This document shows, piece after piece, positions 1 through 6,414 of a stretch of 6,414 nt of DNA. Position numbers and translations under genes: made by a program. Numbering within the stretch: position 1 is the stretch's first letter; the number at the start of each line of letters is the position of its first letter. The stretch is taken from NCBI GenBank assembly GCA_028067895.1, contig JAPTUI010000555.1, positions 1-6,414 on the forward strand, written 5' to 3'. The stretch comes from Pseudomonadota bacterium. GTDB lineage: Bacteria; Pseudomonadota; Gammaproteobacteria; Steroidobacterales; Steroidobacteraceae. The notes beneath the pieces are model-generated. The model had not been told where the DNA came from. It made no database searches and saw nothing but the letters and a program-made list of their open reading frames with translations.

Positions 1-509
1 GTCCATCACGCGGCCGCTTCCTGTTCGCCGCGGTGATCGAGAAGAGCCGCGATGTCTACGGCGAGACGGCCGTGGCGCGCGCCACCGAGGAGGTGTGCAA
101 GCGCTTCGACCGACTGCTCCAGCGGCGCTACCAGCGCGACAACGATCCGCAGCGGGGCCTCATCATCTTCTCCGAAGGGCGCTTCGATGCCCGCGCGAAG
201 ATCTGGGTCAAAGACTTCCACCGCCGCGGCACGCAGTGGGGCGCAATCAATAATCTCGCAGACATCCCGTACTTCGCCGCCTCGCACGAGTCCCGCCTCC
301 TGCAGGCAGCGGACCTGGTGTCACACGCGACCTGGCTTCTGTACGAGCGGCACGATGCCAGCCTCTTTCGGGCGCTGCTGCCGGCGTTCGACACGGCGGA
401 CGGCAACCTGCACGGCTTGGTGCACGTGCGCGCGAGCGCGGCCACGTGCGATTGCCCGGCGTGCATCGGCGAGCATGAGGCGAGTTCGTGGCTGGGTTCA
501 CAGCCATGA
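1..509 (+). CDS. DUF3800 family protein, C-terminal part (5' end outside window)
   Basis: The reading frame is open from base 3 to a TGA at 507-509 with no convincing start, so the gene begins upstream; a GTG at 33 lies inside the conserved region and is not taken as the start. About 168 residues are visible. They resemble the C-terminal half of DUF3800 proteins: a strand of type FLFAAVIEK, a segment VCKRFDRLLQRRY, the strand GLIIFSEGRFD, then LLQAADLVSHATWLLYERHD, which matches the family's conserved LQxADLVA-type segment whose Asp is thought to be part of an RNase H-like active site. Near the end are FDTADGNLHGLVH and a cysteine cluster CDCPAC, both common in the family. The N-terminal acidic motif is off the edge, so activity cannot be judged. 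The function of DUF3800 is not established; a nuclease-like role is an inference from its fold and its frequent occurrence in mobile or defence regions. It is 133 bases from the preferred methyltransferase start and on the same strand, so co-transcription is possible. Confidence 0.75.
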   Translation, partial: PSRGRFLFAAVIEKSRDVYGETAVARATEEVCKRFDRLLQRRYQRDNDPQRGLIIFSEGRFDARAKIWVKDFHRRGTQWGAINNLADIPYFAASHESRLLQAADLVSHATWLLYERHDASLFRALLPAFDTADGNLHGLVHVRASAATCDCPACIGEHEASSWLGSQP

Positions 510-520
510 GCGCGGCACCA

Positions 521-530
521 ATTGCGCAAT
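521..530. promoter_or_regulatory. 10-bp perfect palindrome in the gap before the methyltransferase
   Basis: ATTGCGCAAT is its own reverse complement and lies in the only real non-coding gap of the window (510-642), next to a short AT-richer stretch running to about 540. The position suits an operator for a dimeric regulator of the restriction-modification operon. A palindrome this short is expected several times by chance in 6.4 kb, and I see no clear -35/-10 pair around it, so this is only a candidate site. Confidence 0.22.
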
Positions 531-631
531 ATTCGATGATGGTAGCGGTCGCTGCTGGGGGCAGGCGATGCTGGTGGCGAAGGGGACGGGCGGTGAGCAC
601 CAATCATACGCGGACCGCGGACAGCCAGTGT

Positions 632-635
632 CGGA
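632..635 (+). promoter_or_regulatory. Shine-Dalgarno GGAG deciding the methyltransferase start
   Basis: GGAG sits 7 bases before the GTG at 643, an ideal spacing, and places the start 15 residues ahead of motif I, which is usual for stand-alone C5 methyltransferases. The competing ATG at 568 has only a G-run (557-561) upstream, and the GTG at 628 has no clear ribosome binding site. Confidence 0.45.
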
Positions 636-642
636 GCTCGTC

Positions 643-2334
643 GTGAAAAAGAGGTCAGCACCCGACTCAAGGATCACACCCTTCGGGTACATAGATCTTT
701 TCTGTGGTTGCGGAGGATTCAGCCTGGGGCTGGAGCGCGCCGGCCTAAGGTGTCTCGCCGCCATTGATCATGATCCGGCGGCGATCAAGGCCTTCAAGAT
801 GAACATCCCTGACGTTCAGCACGCACTGGAACGCGACCTGACCAGCTTCACGCCGGAGCAGCTCCGGAAGCTAATAGGGCCTGTGAACGTCGACGCGATC
901 ATCGGCGGCCCACCATGCCAGGGTTTCAGCAGGGTGCGGAGGGTCGACGGCAGCAACAACGGGAAGCGGCTGGTCCCGGACGGACGCCGGCTGCTGTATC
1001 GGAATTACCTGCACTTCGTCGAATATTTCCGCCCGTCGATTTTTGTCATGGAGAACGTGCCGGGCATCCGCAATGCCGCCGGCGGCGAGTTCTTCATCTC
1101 GATTCAAAGGGAGGCGCGAAAGCTTGGCTATCGTGTGCACGCCGCCGGGATATGCGCGTGGCAGCACGGTGTCCCTCAGAAGCGGGAACGCCAGCTCATC
1201 ATCGGCACGGCCTGCGAACTCCCGATCTTCTCGACGACGTTGTATTTGCCGCAGACCCATGAAGATCCGGACGGACGGGTGAACAGTCGCAAACCCCGCG
1301 AACAGCGTCGCGGGCGCGGCCGGCCCCGGATGCTGCAGAAGCCGGTCACGTTGTGGGAAGCCATCGGCGACCTTCCGCCCGTGTCTGTCGGCGGCGGTGT
1401 GCCAGAAATGGACTACGACATCGTCCGCGGCCGGAACCACCTTGAGACGTATGGTGACCGTTATCTGATCGACGCGCTCCAGGTGCATCGTTCCGAAAAA
1501 CTCACCATGCATGTGGCCCGTCCGCACAGCGAGCGTGATCTGCGCGATTTTGACAGGTTGCACGAGGGGGAGACCAGCAAAGAAGCGATCGCACGGGGCG
1601 AGGAGATGGAATTCCCGTATGACCGGACGCATTTCAAGGATCGATACACGAAGCAACATCGTCGCGAGCTTTGCTCCACGATCGTTGCGCATCTGGCCAA
1701 GGATGGGCTCATGTTCATCCATCCGACGCAGCGCCGCTCGCTGACGGTCAGGGAGGCTGCACGGATACAGACCTTCCCCGACTGGTTTGAGTTTCCGAGA
1801 TCGCCGACGGTGGCATTCCGGCTCGTGGGCAATGCGGTACCCCCGCTGCTCGCGGAGGCGATGGGCCGCGGACTGAGGCAGTACCTGTCCGCGGCATTGC
1901 CGGCCCGTCAGCTTTCGCCGCTGCCGAAAACGGCGCATGAGGCGGCGAACTGGCTCACATCGGCGGTCGGCCACGCGGCCGGTCCGCGACAACTCCGGGA
2001 ACTGCCGATGGAGGAACTCAAACGGGCGTGGTTCTCGATCGGATTTCTTCACAACTGGCTGCATCCAGACAGCGTGTTTGAGAACGACGGCCAGATGCTG
2101 CCTGCGGCGGAGGAGCAGGTGCCATTGGCACTGCTCGTGCCCGAAGTGGCCACCCCGGTGTATGCGATCAGTGGCTGGCCCGTCAGACTGATACCGCTCG
2201 CCAAGGAGGCGGCGCGGAGGTTTCGGGATGGACGTCTGCGCTTCGATGAATATTATTGTTCCCAGGCCCAGATCGCAGGCTGGGAGTGGTTGAAAAAGCA
2301 GGGGGCGCGATGGCGCGAAAAGGGTTTGAGCTAA
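643..2334 (+). CDS. DNA (cytosine-5-)-methyltransferase (Dcm/HhaI-type) with C-terminal extension
   Basis: Transfers a methyl group from S-adenosylmethionine to C5 of cytosine in a specific DNA sequence, here probably protecting host DNA from the nuclease of the same operon. With the GTG at 643 as start it has 563 residues. All diagnostic motifs are present in order: motif I YIDLFCGCGG (SAM binding, about 16-25), motif IV GGPPCQGFS (88-96, catalytic Cys92), motif VI ENVPG (137-141), motif VIII QKRER (179-183), motif IX SLTVREAARIQTFPD (366-380) and motif X GNAVPP (396-401). The target-recognition region between VIII and IX is about 180 residues and contains TLWEAIGDLPP (236-246) and an Arg-rich AT-hook-like RGRPR (225-229). 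After motif X some 150 residues follow that I do not recognise; many family members end near this point. The ATG at 568 (588 residues) and the GTG at 628 are alternative starts. The last 25 bases overlap the ATPase gene. The target sequence cannot be read from the protein. Confidence 0.95.
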   Translation: MKKRSAPDSRITPFGYIDLFCGCGGFSLGLERAGLRCLAAIDHDPAAIKAFKMNIPDVQHALERDLTSFTPEQLRKLIGPVNVDAIIGGPPCQGFSRVRRVDGSNNGKRLVPDGRRLLYRNYLHFVEYFRPSIFVMENVPGIRNAAGGEFFISIQREARKLGYRVHAAGICAWQHGVPQKRERQLIIGTACELPIFSTTLYLPQTHEDPDGRVNSRKPREQRRGRGRPRMLQKPVTLWEAIGDLPPVSVGGGVPEMDYDIVRGRNHLETYGDRYLIDALQVHRSEKLTMHVARPHSERDLRDFDRLHEGETSKEAIARGEEMEFPYDRTHFKDRYTKQHRRELCSTIVAHLAKDGLMFIHPTQRRSLTVREAARIQTFPDWFEFPRSPTVAFRLVGNAVPPLLAEAMGRGLRQYLSAALPARQLSPLPKTAHEAANWLTSAVGHAAGPRQLRELPMEELKRAWFSIGFLHNWLHPDSVFENDGQMLPAAEEQVPLALLVPEVATPVYAISGWPVRLIPLAKEAARRFRDGRLRFDEYYCSQAQIAGWEWLKKQGARWREKGLS

Positions 2335-3695
2335 TCCCGTCAGCACGCAGGCTGATCACATCATTACGCGACATGGGCTATGACTTCGCCGCGGCGGTGG
2401 CTGATGTCGTTGACAATTCGATCGAGGCCAAGGCCAGCCGCATCGCCGTTGACGTGCATTTTGACGGTGACGACTCCTCGGTGCGGATCGCAGACAACGG
2501 CGTGGGGATGACGCCTGCGCAGATCCGCGAGGCTCTCCGCTACGGGGCGGAACGCGATTACGACACCACGGAGGCGCTCGGAAAATTCGGGCTCGGCCTG
2601 AAGACCGCATCGATGAGCCAATGCCAACGGCTCACGGTTGCGAGCCGCTCCAGCACCGAACGCGCTGATATCTATGCGCACGCATGGGATCTGGACCATG
2701 TCGTAGAGACCGACCGCTGGGAGATCATCGAGGTTCCACGGAATGAGCAGCCGGAGGTGCTGAGAAAACCGCTGCTCGAGGGTACCGGCACGGTGGTGCT
2801 CTGGCAGCGGCTTGACCGGATCCTAGGATACAAGCACCCCTATGGACAGATGGCGAAGAAGCGTCTGTCCGTCATGTGCCGCGAGCTTGAAGTACACCTG
2901 GGAATGGTCTTTCACCGGTACATGACCGGCGAAGGGGTGACACGCAAGGTGCGTCTGACGCTCAATGGGAATGCGATCAAGCCCTGGGACCCGTTCGCAC
3001 GGGGCGAGCCTGCAACTCAGAGCTTGGAAAAGGTGACCCTGCAATATGACCACGAGGCAACCGCCGGCGAGATAGTGATCCAGCCGTTCGTGCTCCCGCA
3101 TCAAGATGACTTCTCATCGCCCCAAGCGCGGGACGAAGCCGCCGGACCGGACAAGTGGAACAAGCAGCAGGGGTTCTACATCTACCGTGCCAACCGCATG
3201 ATCCAGAGTGGAGGGTGGTGCAATCTGCGGACCCTGGATGAACACACCAAGCTCGCACGCGTCGCCATCAGCTTCCGGCCCGCTCTCGACGAGGCCTTCA
3301 GGATCAACGTCGCAAAGATGAAGGTGCAACTGCCACAACAGCTGAAGGAGCAGTTCGAAAAGGCGATCGGTCCGCTGATCAAGATCTCGCAGAGCACCTA
3401 TCGCCGGGCGGCGCGCAGCGCCCCGCACGCGGTCCCGCCGGCGCCGAGACCGCCAGCGCCTTCCCCAGTACCGATTCCGCTGGCTCATCAAGATCAGACG
3501 TTGCGCTCGGATGTTGTCATGGCATCGGCGAGTAGAGCCGGATACGTGGCAGATTCAGCGGGTCCGCGAACGGCTTCACGCCTTTGGACCATGGAGGAGT
3601 TGAGAGCGAGCGCGGAAGCCATTGCGACAACCGAGGAGCTGCCGATCATTTCAGCCGTGTTCAAGCGCCTCGCGAGACGGCTGGACGATGAGTGA
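2310..3695 (+). CDS. GHKL/HSP90-like ATPase (paraMORC type) of a restriction-modification module
   Basis: An ATPase of the gyrase-Hsp90-histidine kinase-MutL fold, 461 residues, probably a cytosolic ATP-gated dimer working with the neighbouring Z1 protein on DNA. The nucleotide site is complete: N-box ADVVDNSIEA (31-40, Mg-binding Asn36), G1 box DNGVGM (62-67) and G2 box GKFGLGLKTAS (91-101). The position of the usual catalytic Glu, four residues before Asn36, holds Asp32. A transducer (S5-like) region follows, with GTVVLWQRLDRI (160-171), GFYIYRANRMIQSGGW (288-303) and INVAKMKVQLP (332-342), the last a candidate for the lysine that contacts ATP. A Pro/Ala-rich linker (about 372-390) leads to a short helical tail (about 425-461). 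The ATG at 2310 is chosen because it follows AGGGGG (2300-2305) and begins the conserved N-terminus; upstream codons in this frame lie inside the methyltransferase. It overlaps the genes on both sides. HATPase_c_3-type proteins of this kind are typical partners of Z1 proteins; the exact role is inferred. Confidence 0.92.
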   Translation: MARKGFELIPSARRLITSLRDMGYDFAAAVADVVDNSIEAKASRIAVDVHFDGDDSSVRIADNGVGMTPAQIREALRYGAERDYDTTEALGKFGLGLKTASMSQCQRLTVASRSSTERADIYAHAWDLDHVVETDRWEIIEVPRNEQPEVLRKPLLEGTGTVVLWQRLDRILGYKHPYGQMAKKRLSVMCRELEVHLGMVFHRYMTGEGVTRKVRLTLNGNAIKPWDPFARGEPATQSLEKVTLQYDHEATAGEIVIQPFVLPHQDDFSSPQARDEAAGPDKWNKQQGFYIYRANRMIQSGGWCNLRTLDEHTKLARVAISFRPALDEAFRINVAKMKVQLPQQLKEQFEKAIGPLIKISQSTYRRAARSAPHAVPPAPRPPAPSPVPIPLAHQDQTLRSDVVMASASRAGYVADSAGPRTASRLWTMEELRASAEAIATTEELPIISAVFKRLARRLDDE

Positions 3696-6327
3696 ACTCA
3701 CGTTTGACATTGCGCTGCGCATCGTCCGCGTGCTCATCGCGAACGGACTGCCAAGGGACGCCGCGGTCGCCAACTCCGCGATCCCTCAGGACCTCCGGCC
3801 GGCACTTCTGGCGGCGCTCGAGCGAGAGGAGAACATCGTGCTGCGACCGGCGCGCGTCATCTCCACGGCGCGCGGGCGGGGCGACTGGCTGCGCGCGCTG
3901 GATCGTTCGACGTGGCACTACTGGCCTGCGCTGCGCGATTACCTGTTGAACGTCAAGGATTGGGACGCCACCGCGGTCAGATCACTTGACGAGGCGACGG
4001 ATAACATCCTGGCGCAGATGGCGGATCCGGCCGACCAGGAGTTCGACATCAGAGGTCTTGTGCTCGGGTATGTGCAAAGCGGCAAGACGGCGAACTTCAC
4101 GGCGCTGACCGCCAAGGCGGCGGACGTGGGGTACCGGCTGGTCGTCGTACTCTCTGGACTCGACAACGGGCTGCGGCGGCAGACGCAAATCCGTTTGGAC
4201 AAGGAGCTCGTGGGCTATGCGGACGGGCGACCCGAGGCCGTCCCGTTGCCACCTATGGGCCGGCACTGGCATCAATTCACGACGGAGGATCTCACCGGGG
4301 ACTTCCAACCCGGATACGCCAATCACAGCGCCCTGCAGGGAAGCCAGCCGGTGCTTCTGGTCGTGAAGAAGAACGGACCTGTTCTGAGACGTCTGCACGC
4401 GTGGCTGGATGCCGCCCCGGAGGAGGTGCGCAGGACGCTGCCGCTCCTGGTCGTGGATGATGAGGCCGACCTGGCGAGCGTTGACACGCGTGGCTCCTAT
4501 CAGCAGGTGGCCGAACCGGGAAACGATTACGAAGCGCCTGCGGTCATCAATGGTCTGATACGGCAGCTGCTGCAGAAGTTCCGCCGCTGTGTCTACGTTG
4601 CATATACGGCGACGCCGTTCGCCAACATCCTCATTCCGCATGATACGGTGGATCCAACCGCAGGAAACGATCTCTATCCGAAGGATTTCGTCGCTGATCT
4701 GCCAAAACCTCAGGGATATTTTGGTGCGGAGGAATTGTTCGGCCGCCAGGATCCACAGACTGGTGAGCCCGTTGGCGGCATTGACGTGGTGCGCCACATT
4801 CCAGACGCCGATATCACGGCGCTGGACGGCGGGAGATGCCCCGGATCGCTGAAGATTGCTTTGATGGACTTCGTGCTTGCGGGAGCCGCACGTGGGGAGA
4901 GAGGGCAGAGCGGCAGCCCTGCGACGATGCTCATCCATACCAGCCAGCGGATCGTCGAACACCGGCAGTTGTGGCAGGAGGTGTCGAGCTGGTTCCGCGG
5001 ATTCAAAGACGAGTGGCGCTATCAGCGTGACCAAGGCATCCGCAACCGGCTGAAGGACCGGTGGGAATCGGAATTTGTTCCGGTCACCAGGGCCGGTTAC
5101 GTGGAGCGCGAGCGTTGCTTCGAGGAGATCGAGTCCCATATAGGGCCATTCCTTGAAGCTGTTGCTCCTCCCCGGGAGATCAACAGCGCCACCGGGGAGA
5201 TGCTGGATTACGAGCGCGAACCGGGCCTCAAGGCGATCGCAATCGGTGGCAATCGTCTCGCCAGAGGCTTGACGCTGGAGGGATTGCTGATCAGTTATTT
5301 TCTGCGGCGCAGCGCAATGTATGACACGCTGATGCAGATGGGGCGGTGGTTTGGCTTCCGCGGCGGCTATGAGGATTTGACGCGGATCTGGATGACGGCC
5401 GAACTCGCCGGGTGGTTCACAGACCTGGCGACGGTGGAGTATGAGTTGCGGCGCGATATCCGCCGCTACGAGACCGAGCAGGTCACACCCGCGCAGCTCG
5501 GAACCCGCATCATGCAGCATCCGGCAATGCTGGTGACCAGCCGGCTGAAGCAGCGCTACGCGACGAGGATAGTTGTCTCGCAGTCGTACTCGGAAAAGGT
5601 CGTGCAGACGGTGAAGTTCCCGTTTCGCCGCGCTGCCGATCTTGCGGTCCTCCTCGAGGAGAACCTGCTGGCGACGCGCGCATTCCTGCAAAGGCTCGGA
5701 CCGCCGGCCGGCTGGCCGGAGAGCGGACCGATGTGGACCGGTATATCCGCAGAAGCCGTCCTCGGCTTTCTGCAGCAATACCGTGTGGACGAGGAAGCAC
5801 GCAGCATCTCGTTGCCCCTCCTGCGGCGCTACATCGAGCAGGAGACCGGCGAGGGGCAACTCGTCCGCTGGACCGTGGCGGTGAAGGGGAGGGCGGTGGC
5901 CGACAAGAGCCTGGGTGAGGCGGATTGGGGCTTGACAGGCGGAGTCATCAACATGATCAGCCGTTCGCGGCTTCGCACCGATCCCGATTCTCTGGGTGTG
6001 ATCACCAGCCCGGACGATGAGACGACCGGCTTCAACGCCGAGCAGATGTCGAGGACGCGGCAGCTCCGGCAGGCCGAGGACATCGGGCTCAATCCTGCGG
6101 CCCGCAGGATCAGGGATCCGGCCGAGGGGCTGCTCCTGATTTATCCGATCAGCCGGTTTTCGCGCCCGGATTCTGAATCAGCACGAGGTCGGCGAGCGGT
6201 CTATGAGGATCCTGGTGACGCGTCGGCACGCGACATTGTCGGCGTGGCAATTTCGTTTCCGCGGTCGCCGAGCGCGCAGCCGGTCACCGATTACCTGGTG
6301 GGCACCGTCGGCTGGACTGCCGAATGA
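3688..6327 (+). CDS. Z1 domain-containing superfamily-2 helicase/translocase-like ATPase
   Basis: A large protein of 879 residues, predicted to use ATP to move along or remodel DNA for the restriction complex. Walker A is GYVQSGKT (127-134, Lys133), Walker B is VVDDEAD (255-261) and motif III is YTATPFAN (306-313), giving the first RecA-like lobe. The Z1 signature follows in the second lobe: GGNRLARGLTLEG (520-532) and MQMGRWFGFRGGYEDL (549-564), with Arg553 a good candidate for the arginine finger. The first 120 residues and the region after about 570 are not recognised beyond being usual extra parts of long Z1 proteins; no separate nuclease motif was seen there. The ATG at 3688 overlaps the ATPase stop by 8 bases (ATGAGTGA) with only a weak Shine-Dalgarno, which suggests translational coupling. 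The 3' end overlaps the next gene by ATGA. Z1 proteins (PF10593) occur mainly beside GHKL ATPases and PD-(D/E)XK nucleases; some call them endonucleases, but the visible motifs are those of an ATPase motor. Confidence 0.94.
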   Translation: MSELTFDIALRIVRVLIANGLPRDAAVANSAIPQDLRPALLAALEREENIVLRPARVISTARGRGDWLRALDRSTWHYWPALRDYLLNVKDWDATAVRSLDEATDNILAQMADPADQEFDIRGLVLGYVQSGKTANFTALTAKAADVGYRLVVVLSGLDNGLRRQTQIRLDKELVGYADGRPEAVPLPPMGRHWHQFTTEDLTGDFQPGYANHSALQGSQPVLLVVKKNGPVLRRLHAWLDAAPEEVRRTLPLLVVDDEADLASVDTRGSYQQVAEPGNDYEAPAVINGLIRQLLQKFRRCVYVAYTATPFANILIPHDTVDPTAGNDLYPKDFVADLPKPQGYFGAEELFGRQDPQTGEPVGGIDVVRHIPDADITALDGGRCPGSLKIALMDFVLAGAARGERGQSGSPATMLIHTSQRIVEHRQLWQEVSSWFRGFKDEWRYQRDQGIRNRLKDRWESEFVPVTRAGYVERERCFEEIESHIGPFLEAVAPPREINSATGEMLDYEREPGLKAIAIGGNRLARGLTLEGLLISYFLRRSAMYDTLMQMGRWFGFRGGYEDLTRIWMTAELAGWFTDLATVEYELRRDIRRYETEQVTPAQLGTRIMQHPAMLVTSRLKQRYATRIVVSQSYSEKVVQTVKFPFRRAADLAVLLEENLLATRAFLQRLGPPAGWPESGPMWTGISAEAVLGFLQQYRVDEEARSISLPLLRRYIEQETGEGQLVRWTVAVKGRAVADKSLGEADWGLTGGVINMISRSRLRTDPDSLGVITSPDDETTGFNAEQMSRTRQLRQAEDIGLNPAARRIRDPAEGLLLIYPISRFSRPDSESARGRRAVYEDPGDASARDIVGVAISFPRSPSAQPVTDYLVGTVGWTAE

Positions 6328-6414
6328 GCACCATCGATCCCGGAGTGTGGAGACAGATCGAGTCCTCGCGGCCTGCAGGGGATGAACTGATCGGGCGCCC
6401 GGCGGCGCCTGACG
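6324..6414 (+). CDS. N-terminus of next operon gene; candidate PD-(D/E)XK (DUF4420-type) nuclease, truncated by window edge
   Basis: An ATG at 6324 overlaps the Z1 stop codon as ATGA, the usual sign of translational coupling, and the frame stays open for 30 codons to the edge. The visible peptide begins MSTIDPGVWRQIESS and continues into a Gly/Pro/Ala-rich stretch; a Trp in an early amphipathic helix is compatible with the start of DUF4420 proteins (PF14390, PD-(D/E)XK motif protein), but thirty residues are too few to assign a family. The identification rests mainly on gene order: in methyltransferase - GHKL ATPase - Z1 operons the gene directly after Z1 is very often this nuclease, commonly followed by an AIPR-family gene. 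None of the catalytic residues are inside the window. That a gene starts here is likely; its function is a prediction. Confidence 0.6.
   Translation, partial: MSTIDPGVWRQIESSRPAGDELIGRPAAPD

Noticed and set aside
497..533. Possible promoter TTCACA (497-502) with CAATAT (528-533)
   Set aside because: The spacing of 25 bases is too long for a sigma-70 promoter and neither box is a good match.
52..567. Extension of the methyltransferase frame far upstream
   Set aside because: This stretch overlaps the DUF3800 gene in another frame and translates to Ser/Arg/Ala-rich low-complexity sequence; methyltransferase homology begins only just before motif I.
128..670. 180-codon open frame on the - strand over the DUF3800 gene and gap
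   Set aside because: Arg/Ser/Pro-rich translation with no motif, antisense to a recognisable gene; treated as a shadow.
2256..2309. Upstream start for the GHKL ATPase
   Set aside because: It would add residues translated from within the methyltransferase tail; the ATG at 2310 has the ribosome binding site and begins the conserved segment.
871..2346. 491-codon open frame on the - strand
   Set aside because: It is antisense to the methyltransferase across its catalytic motifs; the translation resembles no family and is explained by codon bias.
3622..3687. Upstream start for the Z1 gene
   Set aside because: It would overlap the ATPase gene by over 70 bases; the ATG at 3688 fits the usual stop/start overlap.
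3982..5859. 625-codon open frame on the - strand
   Set aside because: It lies wholly inside the Z1 gene, whose motifs are unmistakable. Long antisense frames arise from G/C-biased third positions, and the translation shows no recognisable motif.

Overview
The window is GC-rich bacterial DNA with every supported gene on the + strand, packed tightly enough to suggest a single operon. The high GC and the strong G/C bias at third codon positions point to a high-GC bacterium, but nothing here fixes the phylum. No tRNA, rRNA, CRISPR array, insertion sequence or clear terminator was seen.

Layout: (1) The left edge (to 509) carries the 3' end of a DUF3800-type gene. (2) A short gap (510-642) holds a 10-bp perfect palindrome and the alternative start sites of the next gene. 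(3) A C5-cytosine DNA methyltransferase with all catalytic motifs and an unusual C-terminal extension of about 150 residues ends at 2334. (4) A GHKL (Hsp90/MutL/MORC-type) ATPase occupies 2310-3695. (5) An 879-residue Z1-domain superfamily-2 helicase-like protein occupies 3688-6327. (6) The start of a further gene, 30 codons of it, runs off the right edge from 6324. Its position makes a PD-(D/E)XK nuclease of the DUF4420 type the leading guess. Genes 3 to 6 overlap by 25, 8 and 4 bases, so they are almost certainly co-transcribed and translationally coupled.

Taken together this is a restriction-modification-like anti-phage module. The methyltransferase would mark self DNA. The GHKL ATPase would act as an ATP-gated clamp or remodeller, and the Z1 ATPase as a DNA translocase or helicase. 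A nuclease encoded just beyond the edge would cut unmodified DNA. The class (paraMORC GHKL ATPase + Z1 + C5 methyltransferase + endonuclease) was predicted by comparative genomics (Iyer, Abhiman and Aravind, 2008). To my knowledge its mechanism is still poorly characterised, which makes it the most interesting content of the window. The DUF3800 gene upstream may be an accessory or simply a neighbour in the same island.
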